Notes: generated from the letters alone by a model not told the origin. Shown: positions 42,391 to 52,559, counted from the stretch's first letter. The stretch is 64,000 bases of DNA from Chlorops oryzae (GCA_020466095.1 CM035806.1:112189401-112253400); one strand, 5' to 3'. Numbers and translations are program-made.

Positions 42391-44388
42391 GTAAAATTAA
42401 GGCCTATTCCAGTACCCGGTGGCGGCAATGTGCAGAAAAATGAACTAAAGAAAATAGAATTAAAAAATATGAAAAGAAGCACAGAGGAAAAATCAAGCTT
42501 ATCTTGTCAGTCACAGTCGCTATTGGAACTGGATATAAATAAAGTTGAAGTCGAAGACTCCCCTATTAAAATTAACAAAAGTCAGCCACTCTGTAGCAGT
42601 GAGCAGATGAAGGAGAATGAAAAAACATACGTTAGGCTAAGCGAGCCTATATGTTCCGTTAGAAAGCAAAAAGAAACTAATAAGAAGGTTACATTTTCTG
42701 AGCAAGTTGTTGAGTATACCTATCCAAGAGATGTTTATGAAATATCATATTCTAGTGATTCATGTGTAAAGCAATTTTTCACCAAGGGATGGATCATACT
42801 ATTAAGTAGTGATGCCACGAATATTCGGCCACTATTCGGTATTCGGCCTATTCGGCGTCATTTTTCAGTATTCGGTATTCGGCCGAATAGTTAAAATAGC
42901 GTAGGCTCAAGCTGTCTTTGCTACGTGCCGAATATTCGGTTGCCGAATATTCGTTATTCGGCCGAGAGGTTGACCGAATATTCGGTATTCGGTATTCGGC
43001 CAAATCCACTATTCGTGGCATCACTACTATTAAGTATGTTGATTATTTTGTGCACTAGTCTACAAGAGTCGCTTTCAAAGGGTTTAGTTGTTTTAGAAAG
43101 AAAAACAATGGAATTGCATTTAAATAGAAAATTGAGTAAGTCAGAGTCAATTAAGAAGAAAAGGCTGCTCAAAGATCTAAAACTAAACAACTTTGACAGT
43201 TCAACAAATTCTTTAACCATAGATGAGGGATGTCGATCAGATGATGCATTTATAGTATTTCCGTGTGGTAAAAATGATAAATTAACTCTGCTTATCGATA
43301 CAGGTGCAGACACTAGTTTGCTCAAATCTGAAGTCTTAAAAGAAGAAGTTGAAGTTGACAGGTCAGAGGTTAAGCAATTAGGTGGAGCATTTGGTGGTAG
43401 TATTAGTACAGAGGGAGCTGTAAGGATATCTCACCAAGAAAACAAAGCATTAAATTTTAATATGCACGTACTTCCATTTGGTAGCAAAGTACCAGCAGAT
43501 GGACTTTTGGGTAGAGATGAACTGGGGACCCGTTCGGTTACGAATGGAGTTAATAAGACGATTTCATTTTTCGCAAATAGCAAGGAAATCGCAAAATTAC
43601 CACTTTGTTCAGAGCAAGAGACTAGAAGAATATGCGTAGTTGAGTCAATTACGATAAACGCTAGAACTTCAAAAATAATTCCAATTAAGGTTAATATTGA
43701 ATCAGGAGATATAGTGGTACATAAGCAAGAAATTTTGCAAGGAGTATACGTTGGAAATGTAATAACAAGAATCAAAAAAGGAAAGGGATTTGTACCAGTT
43801 CTGAATGCAAGTAGAAAAAATGTAAAATTTGGACAGCTAAAGGAGCTTAATTACACTCTTCTTAGGGATTATGAGGAGTTAGGAAAAACAGGGATAAATT
43901 TTGTCAAAAAGGATGAGAAAATGAATGATCGTTTTCAATTGATTATGGAAACAGTACGTTTAGATAATAATTTAAACGAAGAAGAATTAAATTCTATAAA
44001 GAGCGTATTCAGAGAATATTCTGATATTTTTCATTTGAGTGAGGATAAGCTTTCATATACGACAGTTCTTAAACACGAAATTGCAACAGAACCAGGACAG
44101 CCACCAGTTAATATTAGGCAATATAGACTACCAGAAGTGCATAAAACAGAAATAACCTCACAGGTTGACAAAATGCTTAAAGATGGCATTATTTCTCCAA
44201 GCAAGTCTCCTTGGAATTCTCCGATATTGTTAGTACCGAAAAAGGCCGGTGCCGATGGGAAAAAGAAATGGCGGCTTGTGGTAGATTTCCGAAAATTGAA
44301 CGATATTACCATTAAACAAGTTTTTCCAATTCCTAGAATAGATGAAATTCTCGATCAGTTGGGTTGCAGTAGGTATTTTTCAACTTAA
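42391..44388 (+). pseudogene. Gypsy D Pol, first part (protease and RT start)
   Basis: The frame is open from 42271 but interrupted by the hAT MITE (42807-43026), on whose two sides it resumes in the same theme. Aspartic protease LLIDTGADTSLL lies near 43285-43325. The reverse transcriptase begins with the NSPILLVPKK and LVVDFRKLND blocks near 44210-44300. It ends at a TAA (44386-44388) in the middle of the RT active-site block, where Leu is expected in the STxDLASGYHQ context, so this is a nonsense mutation. Confidence 0.88.
42807..43026. mobile_element. hAT-type MITE with ATTCGG repeats
   Basis: 220 bp, both ends TAGTGATGCCACGAATA, perfect 8-bp duplications CTATTAAG (42799-42806, 43027-43034). 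The interior is packed with ATTCGGTATTCGG motifs in both orientations, parallel to the CCGGATA motifs of the MITEs at 15.4 and 35.1 kb. It interrupts gypsy D pol. Confidence 0.94.
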
Positions 44389-45009
44389 GATTTAGCCAGC
44401 GGATACCATCAAGTGCTTATCGAAGAAAAAGATAAGGAGAAGACAGCATTTAGCACGGGAATGGGACATTTTGAATTTACCAGAATGCCTTTTGGGCTCA
44501 CGGGAGCACCTGCAACTTTTCAACGCATAATGAATAGCATTCTCACTGGTTTGCAGGGAATTGATTGTTTTGTTTATCTTGATGATATCGTTATTTATGC
44601 TAGGAATTTAGAAGAGCATGAAGAAAGATTATGTAAGGTTTTTGAAGTCTTAAGACATAACAGTTTAAAACTTCAAACAGAGAAATGTCAATTTCTTAAA
44701 AAAGAAGTTATATATTTAGGGCATAAATGTTCGGAATCAGGCGTGCTGCCAGATCCACTAAAAGTAGAAAGTGTACAAAAAATATCACCACCCAGAAATG
44801 TAAAAGAGTTACAAGCTTTCCTTGGATTAATCAATTATTATCGCAAATTTATACCAAATGCGGCAAAAATTTCAGTTCCACTAAACAAATTATTAAGAAA
44901 AAACGTTAAGCTTGAATGGAACAATGATTGTCAGAAGGCCATGGAACAGCTTAAAGCTGCGGTAACCTCACCTCCTTTACTTCAATATCCAGATTTTTCG
45001 AAAACTTTT
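44389..45009 (+). pseudogene. Gypsy D Pol, second part (RT core)
   Basis: Continues the frame directly after the TAA. It has MGHFEFTRMPFGLTGAPATF, the catalytic YLDD box (about 44574) and the thumb/connection blocks (FLGLINYYRKFIP), ending at TTTT of the 7-bp duplication before the 475-bp insertion. Confidence 0.9.
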
Positions 45010-45484
45010 GTTTAGGATCACCGTTGGTTCGACCTATACCCGTCGACAACCTTGCGACACCGATTCTCCATACGCGACGACCTCCCGTCGATTGCCGTGC
45101 GACAAAGCTCGTCCCGTATGCGACAATCTAAATCCGTCGAAAGGTACGCACCAACAGCGATCTTAAAGTCGAGCCTTAGCCTGGAAAAAGTCCAGAGAGG
45201 ATGGAACCGTTCCATGGAACCTTTCCACGCGGCTTTTCCATGGATTCCTTCCAAGCGGCAATGACAATGGTGTGAGAGTACAAAGGGCACTCGTTCTCCA
45301 GCGGTCGTTCCGAACACACCTTTTTACTCGCTCTCGCGCTCGCAGCTGCTTTTCTTTTAATTGTCTTGTTCATTTTGCCCAGTAGAAGTGTTCATGGCAA
45401 ACTTTCAAATAAAATTTCTATCTTTGTTATATTTTTAAATTTAAAAAAGCGTTTCTTCATTTCAAATCGGCAAACGGAAGAAAC
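45010..45484. mobile_element. Unclassified 475-bp insertion in gypsy D pol
   Basis: It splits the RT/RNase H junction and is flanked by AACTTTT (45003-45009, 45485-45491), a 7-bp duplication. The ends are GTTT...AAAC, with weakly inverted CCGTT nearby. The left half is GC-rich with CGTCGA/CGACG motifs and TTCCATGG palindromes; the right half is AT-rich. No ORF of merit. It could be a MITE or a short retroposon. Confidence 0.65.
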
Positions 45485-47080
45485 AACTTTTATTCTAACA
45501 ACAGACGCTAGTAATGAAGCCTTAGGAGCTGTTCTCTCGCAAGGAGAACCACGGGAAGATTTGCCTATTTATTTTGCCAGCAGAGCGTTAAGTGAAACTG
45601 AGAAACGATATTCTACAATTGAGAAAGAATTTTTGGCAATAGTTTGGGCTGTGAAAAATTTTAGGACCTATTTATTGGGGAGACCTTTCAAAATATACAC
45701 CGATCATAAGCCATTAAAAGGTATAGCCAATTTAAAGGAACAAGATTCGAGACTAGGTCGTTTTCGCCTTAAACTTTTAGAGTACGATTTTGAAATTTTT
45801 TATAAGCCGGGAAAAAATAATCAAAACGCTGACGCTTTGAGTAGAATTCCACATATCGACAGCACAATATCTGTAGTAACAAGAGCTCAGGCTAAAGAAA
45901 ACACTGATGAAATAACTGATGAAAATATTGAAGAAGACATGGCACAAGTTTTAACTGACCCAAAGGAGATTGTAAAGGTCCTTAAAACATTTCATGATTC
46001 ACCCATAGGAGGTCATAAAGGGACAATGAAGACGTTTTTGCGAATTAGAAAACAATTTACGTGGCAAGGCATGCAAAAACAAATAAAAGATTACGTGAAA
46101 ACATGTGAACTTTGTCAGAAAAATAAAAGTTCAAAAGTCGAGAAAATGCCGATGGTTCTCACAAAGATATCCCAACGTCCTTTTGATAAGATATATATGG
46201 ACATGGTGGGTCCCCTACCAGTCACTTCAAGCGGTAATAAATATATTCTTACATTTCTAGATGATTTTTCAAAATTTTTCATATGTACAGGCATTCCCGA
46301 TGCAGAATCATCGACAGTAGCAAAAGCGTTCTTTAACGAAGTAATTTCAAAATTCAATATTCCACGAATTCTTGTCACTGACAATGGCACAAACTTCACT
46401 TCAAAACTTTTTAAGGAAGTATGCAAGCTAATGGGAATTAAGAAAATAGAAACTTCTCCATATCATCCGCAAGCCAATGGTGCTTTAGAAAGAAGCCATA
46501 GACCATTAGCCGAATTTTTAAGAACTTTTGCGAAAGAAGACGGTACAAATTGGAATGATTGGCTTCATCATGCCATGCATGTGCACAATAATACTGTACA
46601 CAGCACTACGAAACAAACGCCTAGCAAAACACTTTTTGGTTTCGATTTTGATGTACCTGTTAATATAAAAAGGAAGCCCGCTCCTCTATACAATATTGAT
46701 GATTATTCGAAAATATTAAAGTACCAGATTCAAAGAACGCATGAATTAGTTCGACAAAATCAAGAAAAAGGAAAGCAAAATTCGAAAATATACTATGATA
46801 AGGGATCGAAAATTAGAGAATTTAAGGTAGGAGATAAGGTCTGGCTGAAAAACCAAACCAGAAAGAATAAATTTTCGCCTATTTGGGAGGGACCTTATAG
46901 AGTTGTATCACTTCCCACTTCTGTAAATGCTAGAATTTTAATCAAGGGCAAAGAAAAAACATTCCACAGAAATTTGTTAAAAGTCAATCAGGAAAAAGCG
47001 AACATTCAATATATAAAAGCAGGGAAAGAGGCAGAAGATATTAACCGCAAGCTAACCGAAGAGCATGCACAATTGATTCG
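45485..47080 (+). CDS. Gypsy D Pol, third part (RNase H and integrase)
   Basis: Resumes in frame after the insertion. RNase H starts ILTTDASNEALGAVLSQ and includes the TDHKPL and NADALSR blocks. Integrase has the HHCC zinc module (HDSPIGGHKG ... CELCQ, about 45990-46125), a DDE core (MDMVGPL, VTDNGTNFTSKLF, Glu in GALERSHRP) and a GPY/F module (WEGPYRVVSL, about 46885). A host-capsule-like end (FHRNLLKVN) is where Pol normally stops. Here the frame continues into a phosphatase domain. Confidence 0.92.
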
Positions 47081-47840
47081 AATTCCAGTCAAGGGATCTT
47101 TTAAACATTTTTTAGGAAATTCAGAAAAGAATCGCTATAAGAACGTACCTTGTTTTGACCACAGTCGTGTAAAATTATCACCGCATCAGGAGAATATATC
47201 AGGATATATTCATGCTAGTTTTGTGGATGGATACAAAAAGACGAAGTCATATATAGCTACGCAGGGACCTCTCGAAAATTCTATACAAGACTTCTGGCAA
47301 ATGGTATGGGAGCAAAATTGTAATACCATAGTTATGCTCACGAAGTCGAGAGAATGTGCTAGATACTGGGAAGCTGACGTAAATTCCACCAAAATATTTT
47401 CGCAATTTCGCGTTAAAACGCTCAGTAAAAATGAAAACAAGAATTTTGTTTGTACGGAGTTAGAACTATACCATCAAAAATCAGAAACTTCTAGAACAAT
47501 TTACCATTGGCAATTTAAGTGTTGGGCCGATCAAGGCATACCAAATGCTAAATTATTATGGCAATTTATAAGATTAGTTAAGGAAAATCAAAAGAGGTTA
47601 ACTACTAATATAACAAATCCGCCGCCGATGATAGTTCATTGCGCTGCAGGCATAGGTAGAACATGCGTTTTTATAGCTTTAAATATCGCCTTAGATTTGA
47701 AAGAAAATAAAAAGAACATAAAGGTACGGGAAATAGTAAACAAATTACGTGCACAAAGGGCGCAAGCAATTCCAAACGCCACACAATACATATTTTCGCT
47801 CCAACACGCGACAATTACATATGTTGAAATAAATAAATAG
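47081..47840 (+). CDS. Protein-tyrosine-phosphatase domain fused to gypsy D Pol
   Basis: About 250 residues in the same open frame as integrase, ending in TAG at 47840. Classical PTP landmarks occur in order: NRYKNVPCFDHSRVKL (phosphotyrosine-recognition loop with Tyr), YIHASFVDGY, YIATQGPL, DFWQMVWE, a WPD-loop equivalent WADQGIP with the catalytic Asp (codon 47529-47531), the P-loop VHCAAGIGRTC (Cys codon 47640-47642, Arg 47658-47660) and QYIF of the Q loop. The catalytic Cys, Arg and Asp are all present; the first Q-loop Gln position reads Pro. Most similar in style to PTPs of insects and of wasp bracoviruses. It would dephosphorylate phosphotyrosine proteins, perhaps released by the retroelement protease. 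No stop or insertion separates it from integrase. Confidence 0.92.
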
Positions 47841-48287
47841 ATAAAAAATTAACGATTTTTCTCTTCAAGACCAAAAGTGCTCGCATATCAAAACGAGCGA
47901 AGACACAATAAAAACAGAAAAATTTTTTTTTTAATTCTGATCAGTTGAAGCCAGCCGCGAAGTAAATGTTGATGAGTAAACACAATTTTCTTATATATAG
48001 TGCACTTGACATTGCAATGTTGAGAAAAAAAAAAAATAATAACGATCGAACACGAACAAACAAAAGACAGTCGAAAGGAAAACAGGTCAAGTTCAAAATT
48101 AATTATGCAACAGTTAAAGTCTTCAAGTTCAATGTAAATAGCCAACCAACACTTTTGACAAGAACAATACTACCCCAGTAAGAAACTACTAGACAACATA
48201 ACTAATGGCATGGATTAGTTCTCAATTTTAGGCATTGTATGTCACGTATGTCTCGTCAGCTCGGTCACCTCATACCAGCAGTTATAT
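47841..48287 (+). other. Pol-env intergenic region of gypsy D
   Basis: AT-rich. TTCTCAATTTTAG at 48219-48231 is a candidate env splice acceptor. The env frame is open from 48219 and encodes a hydrophobic stretch (ILGIVCHVCLVSSVT), which suggests a signal peptide reached by splicing. Confidence 0.55.
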
Positions 48288-49664
48288 ATGGAAAAGATCG
48301 AATCAAATTTGGGGTTTGCCGAAATAAAAATTGGAACAGCCGAGGTAGTGACTGGATATGACTACATTCTGCACAAAATTGTTCCACAAGAGATCCACAA
48401 TATTTTGCAAAAATTCGAAGAGTCCAGAAGTTTACTAAACAACACTCTATACGACCAACTCATTGCTGCAGAAACCGAATCCATTGAAGCAATCTTGCAT
48501 ACAATATTGCCAAAACGAGAAAAAAGAAGCCCGTTCGATGGCATCGGCACAGGGCTAAAGTGGCTATTCGGGACTATGGACGCAAACGATCGAGAAACTA
48601 TTGAAGATCATCTCTCAACAATAGATGCGAACAATGAACAAATAATTCGAAATATGAATCAACAGATCCGCATTAACAATAATTTCAACGAGTCGGTGAG
48701 CAGAATAAAAAACCTTGTCGAAACCGATCAAAAAATACTAGAAGAACTTTATACGAACTATTCAGAATTCAAGAACGAGGTGCTGACCGAAGAGTTAGCA
48801 ATTAGGTTGCTGTTTAGGCTTCAAATGTTAAAAAACCAAGCGGAATTGATTCAACAAAATATTGCGTCCGCAAGGACTGGAATCATTAATCCAGCAATAT
48901 TATCAAGAGAAGAGATTAACGAGTACAACATTAATATTAATAAACTAAAGGGAATGACACTCGGCGTGGCAACAAAAGATGACAAAATTATTTTTGTCAT
49001 CAAAGTACCCACCACGATAACAGAAATCGAAAAGTCGTTATTGGTACCAATACCAAATGAAAGCTCATTACAAATAGTCGCTGGGCTCGAAACAATCGTA
49101 GAGCTAAACAACCAAACATTCACCTTCGGATTAGGTCAGTCAATTTTTAACATGAAACGAAGCAGGCATTGTGTTGTGTTAGGCAAATGTTCTCTGTCAA
49201 AAAATATTAAAGAAGAAATAATAGAGTTAGAAGAGAATATAGTTATTTTAATAAATGCGAAAGAAACTCTTATTAATAGCACCTGCGATGCCAGGCGAAA
49301 ATACGTAACAGGACACTATATCCTTAATTTCCAGAACTGCACCCTACAAATAGGTTCGTTTCAGTTTAAATCCAGGGTTACAGAATATAAAGAAATGTTT
49401 ATTGTACCCAAAGAAAGAAACCCAATTTTACTTCAAGAAGTTCCAAATTTCGAGGACTTAATTTTGAATCAAGAAAAAGCAAACGAAGAGATAGCAGCAA
49501 TCACCTATCATCGGAAGCTACAAATGATTTCAGGCGCCTCAGTATCAACAATAATTTTTGTCACTCTTTTCATAGTTGTAATCATTTTGTATAGAATAAA
49601 AAGAGAGAAAACCCCTGCAAAAGAAATTATTAAAGAATATAGCAAGAATGAAGAAACGGTTTAA
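48288..49664 (+). CDS. Gypsy D envelope (F-type fusion glycoprotein)
   Basis: 458 codons from the ATG at 48288, open further upstream to 48219. It carries a furin-type REKR cleavage site (residues 77-80), followed by a Gly/Phe-rich fusion-peptide-like segment (DGIGTGLKWLFGTMD), a heptad-like coiled region (about 95-180), cysteines in the membrane-proximal half (HCVVLGKC) and a C-terminal membrane anchor (about residues 412-436) with a basic cytoplasmic tail. This is the layout of baculovirus F-like envelopes of errantiviruses, which mediate membrane fusion. The frame is intact, unlike gag and pol of this copy. A splice from ATG|GTAAGT at 40223 to the acceptor at 48231 would not be in phase as read, so the true leader is uncertain. 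Confidence 0.88.
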   Translation: MEKIESNLGFAEIKIGTAEVVTGYDYILHKIVPQEIHNILQKFEESRSLLNNTLYDQLIAAETESIEAILHTILPKREKRSPFDGIGTGLKWLFGTMDANDRETIEDHLSTIDANNEQIIRNMNQQIRINNNFNESVSRIKNLVETDQKILEELYTNYSEFKNEVLTEELAIRLLFRLQMLKNQAELIQQNIASARTGIINPAILSREEINEYNININKLKGMTLGVATKDDKIIFVIKVPTTITEIEKSLLVPIPNESSLQIVAGLETIVELNNQTFTFGLGQSIFNMKRSRHCVVLGKCSLSKNIKEEIIELEENIVILINAKETLINSTCDARRKYVTGHYILNFQNCTLQIGSFQFKSRVTEYKEMFIVPKERNPILLQEVPNFEDLILNQEKANEEIAAITYHRKLQMISGASVSTIIFVTLFIVVIILYRIKREKTPAKEIIKEYSKNEETV

Positions 49665-49955
49665 AAAAAAAAAAGACTTTAATATTAATTTTTTACATTT
49701 TTGCTTATATTGCAATATTTTTAAATTAGGGCATTAATCGAGGCGTAGTATGAAAACGAACAACTTTAGCATAAATATTTACCATTTTTTAAATCAGTCG
49801 AAAATCAGAGTTGACAAAGACAGTTTAAAAATTTCGATTTGTCTTAAAAGTGCAAACATATCTGAAAGGTGACGGTAACTATAAGAATGAACACAGAGGT
49901 AATAAAAACGGACGTTATTCGACGCCAATTTAAAAGGTGACGCGAGTTAGTAACT
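49665..49955 (+). other. Env-Ulp1 spacer in gypsy D
   Basis: AT-rich, begins with a 12-A run after the env stop. Two GGTGACG-containing segments (49868, 49936) form a short repeat upstream of the protease start. No gene. Confidence 0.5.
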
Positions 49956-50759
49956 ATGACGGACGTTTCCTCCCTACTCTCAGACCAATGGCTAGGGAAC
50001 AATATTCTGAACGCATTCTTAATTTGGTCATGGCAAAGCCTAAGCACCCAAGGCAGAAAGAAAGTTCATTTATTTGATTCGCATTTCTACCCCAGTATAA
50101 AGGAATGGAGCCAAAGTCTCAACAAAGTAGTGCCCAGGATGCGAGTGGACAGTTTTGTAAGACGAATAAATATTTTTCATTTTGAATATTTGATTATCCC
50201 GATAATAGAAGAAAACCATTGGATGCTAGCCATTGTTTCATGGCCAAACATCTACGTGTTGGACTCTTTGCAGCCACACGTAAACTTAGCAAGGTGCGCG
50301 ACAAAATTTATTCATGAATTCATTGCGGATGAGTCAAAAGTCAGTTGTGAGGGCCCTAAGAAAATTTACGATGAGAAAACAATGCCTATGATCTATCCAA
50401 ATTGTCCACAACAACCCAACACTATAGATTGTGGAATCTTCATAATTAAGTTCTTTAATAATTTCATAAAGGTATTTAACCAGGGTGAGACTTTTCAACC
50501 CCAACACGCAAACTTCTCAATATCAAACTGTAAATACACAAGAAAATTTCTGGCGGAAATCGCCATGTCATGGGTACGAGAGCGAAATACAGAGTCCAAA
50601 AACCCAGTCGACGATAAAAAAATTGTCAACGACGCTTGGGAAGAAGTTAGGCGCGATTGGTTACCAGGGACATACCTTAAGAGGGCAGTTGTATTAAGTA
50701 ATGGACGATTTAGACTTAGGAAGGACAGGAAGGGAAGAGAATTATATAACAAGATTTGA
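49956..50759 (+). CDS. Ulp1/SENP-like (C48) cysteine protease of gypsy D
   Basis: 267 codons from the ATG at 49956. Fits the C48 catalytic fold: His in ENHWMLAIVSWPN (residue 88), Asp in YVLDSLQP (residue 103), oxyanion Gln in PQQPNTIDCGIF (residue 153) and nucleophile Cys159 in DCG. Spacing and context match SUMO/NEDD8-specific proteases of the Ulp1 family; the N-terminal DQWLGNNILNAFLIW helix also fits the family's substrate-cleft region. C-terminal basic residues follow. It lies between env and the 3' LTR, inside the LTR-bounded element. It could remove SUMO from host or viral proteins. The frame is intact. An alternative is that it was carried in by another, unrecognised insertion. Confidence 0.88.
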   Translation: MTDVSSLLSDQWLGNNILNAFLIWSWQSLSTQGRKKVHLFDSHFYPSIKEWSQSLNKVVPRMRVDSFVRRINIFHFEYLIIPIIEENHWMLAIVSWPNIYVLDSLQPHVNLARCATKFIHEFIADESKVSCEGPKKIYDEKTMPMIYPNCPQQPNTIDCGIFIIKFFNNFIKVFNQGETFQPQHANFSISNCKYTRKFLAEIAMSWVRERNTESKNPVDDKKIVNDAWEEVRRDWLPGTYLKRAVVLSNGRFRLRKDRKGRELYNKI

Positions 50760-51571
50760 AATGAACTAAAGGCAGGGACACAAGAATAGTTGTAGCACAG
50801 GTAGGGAATAATTTCATGTTTTCTTTTTCTTTTCAGGAAGACCAATGAGGCTTAACGATGGATATCAGACGTAAAATTTCCCTTCTAAAATTTGGAAACT
50901 CAATTGAAAGTGTTAAAATGTCTAAATTTAATTTAGTTTCCAAACTAAGAAGAGGGGAAGAGTGATTGGTAAAATTATTAAAAAAAAAAAAAATTAAGAG
51001 GAAATTGGAGATATACATATAAAAAAAAACAACAACAAAAAAAAAAATTAAGTATCTATATTAACAAAATTTGACATTACACTTCACATAAAAAAAAGGA
51101 GTAATTTCCCACTAGTTGCACTTCAAAGTTTAAAGAAAAGAAAAGCGAATTATTCAAAAAATTATAAATATAAAATATATAAAATCAATCAAAATTATTT
51201 AAAAAAAAAACAAAACAAAAAAAAAAAAAATATTCTGAGGAAAAAACATACAATTCAAAATGTTCGAAATCATGAAATTTAAATAGATCATACTAATAGT
51301 AAAAATTTAAATTGCAATAAAAGACTAAAATTTCGATAACATATATGTATATAGTTGTAAGAAAAATCGAAAAATTAGTAGCTTAAAACTGAATTATATA
51401 ATTAAGAATATTATACAATTATTATATTATAAAATTAAAATATAGATTATAATCTGTAAGTCAAATTTTTGTAAATTACAGGTGGGAGACAGTTGAAACA
51501 AAGAAAATATTTAATGAAAAAAAAAAAAAAAAAAAAAAATAAAATTAATAAATTGAACATGAGAAACCCAT

Positions 51572-51604
<33 letters not shown>

Positions 51605-51900
51605 CAAGTACCTATGAAAAAAAAAATAAAATTATAAAAAAAAAAAAAAAAAATTAAATAGTGATAAAAACACACTCCAACTGTCTCAATCGAATCTATA
51701 GCAGAATGACGCAGGAGAGGATGCTGACCATGCTGACCACAAGCTTCGTAATTAACCAATATGGCGTAAGGTCATCACCTACCAGAACCAGAAACAAGAA
51801 AACTCAAAACGTTAATTGGAAGTTCGAGCAGTTCCAGAGTTGCACCAACAAAAAATATGAAAGTTAAACCACTTAAAATTTTGGGACCAAATAAATAGTT
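50760..51900 (+). other. A-rich low-complexity region of gypsy D
   Basis: No supported gene. Long A runs at 50978-50992, 51024-51048, 51518-51539, 51576-51604 and 51638-51652 in an otherwise AT-rich segment. Could be expanded simple sequence or relics of poly(A)-tailed insertions. Confidence 0.7.
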
Positions 51901-52046
51901 TTCCTGTCGGATCCCAACAAGCAGCCAATCTTCCTATAACAGATGACTCAAAACACTAAGATGGCTTTTGCGGCAATCTTTACAATAGCAATGACAAACT
52001 TACCTTCCACCGTTAATTTGAATGCCAAAACGTGGCATCGTCTTCA

Positions 52047-52059
52047 AAAGGGGGAGGGA
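52047..52059 (+). other. Polypurine tract of gypsy D
   Basis: AAAAGGGGGAGGGA immediately upstream of the 3' LTR, the plus-strand primer for LTR retroelements. Confidence 0.88.
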
Positions 52060-52559
52060 TTTTATGAGTCAAACAGCAGAGCAGCTCATCTTGTAGCTTA
52101 CGAAATACCGCTAGCGACGGCAGACGGCCAAAAATGCAAGCTGGCATTTTGGACCTTCATACAAGCGTGCCAAGTGCAACTTTACAACATAGGTGACCTT
52201 ACGCAGAATCGCCGAGCATGCGAATTATGCGAATATGAGAATCGAATGTTCGTGGGAACAAAACGACCAACAAACCCGGAAGCACACCTGCACAGATCAG
52301 CATGCGTCAGCAGGCCCATGACACCGTTCCCGAAGAACAAATCAGCGTCTGCAGAGCGCAGACTTAGGTTTAAATATATAGAATAATTAGTATATAAGCT
52401 TTTGTATTCTAAACTAAGAATCAGTTGAAATCAGTTGCTAAATATAAGTTGCAGTTAATCGTTTAATAAATAATGATAAATTATAAAACTAAAGAGCGTT
52501 TCCTTTAGAAAATTCGGTCCGATAGGCGAGTAAAGGATTTCGGAAAAATCCTCACAACA
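52060..52559 (+). repeat. 3' LTR of gypsy D
   Basis: 500 bp. By eye the only difference from the 5' LTR is at its second base (TT instead of TG). Followed by GCCC. Confidence 0.92.

Larger units (their letters stand above)
39240..52559 (+). mobile_element. Errantivirus-like Ty3/gypsy element 'D' with PTP and Ulp1-like genes
   Basis: A 13.3 kb element with 500-bp LTRs and 4-bp GCCC duplications (39236-39239, 52560-52563). Order: 5' LTR, tRNA-primer site, gag, pol (protease, RT, RNase H, integrase) fused to a tyrosine-phosphatase domain, F-type envelope, a Ulp1-like protease ORF, A-rich region, polypurine tract, 3' LTR. It is decayed by a stop in RT, a gag frameshift, a hAT MITE (42807-43026) and an unclassified 475-bp insertion (45010-45484). 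The LTRs nevertheless look almost identical. Env and the overall gene order place it with insect errantivirus-like elements. Confidence 0.93.

Noticed and set aside
45366..45484. Upstream start of the Pol third-part frame
   Set aside because: These codons belong to the 475-bp insertion; the real Pol sequence resumes at the duplication at 45485.
49956..50759. Ulp1-like ORF as a host gene
   Set aside because: It lies inside the LTR pair of gypsy D with no host introns, promoter or flanking host sequence visible.
51500..51660. Poly(A) runs as the end of a LINE insertion
   Set aside because: No LINE coding sequence or target duplication could be tied to any of the runs.
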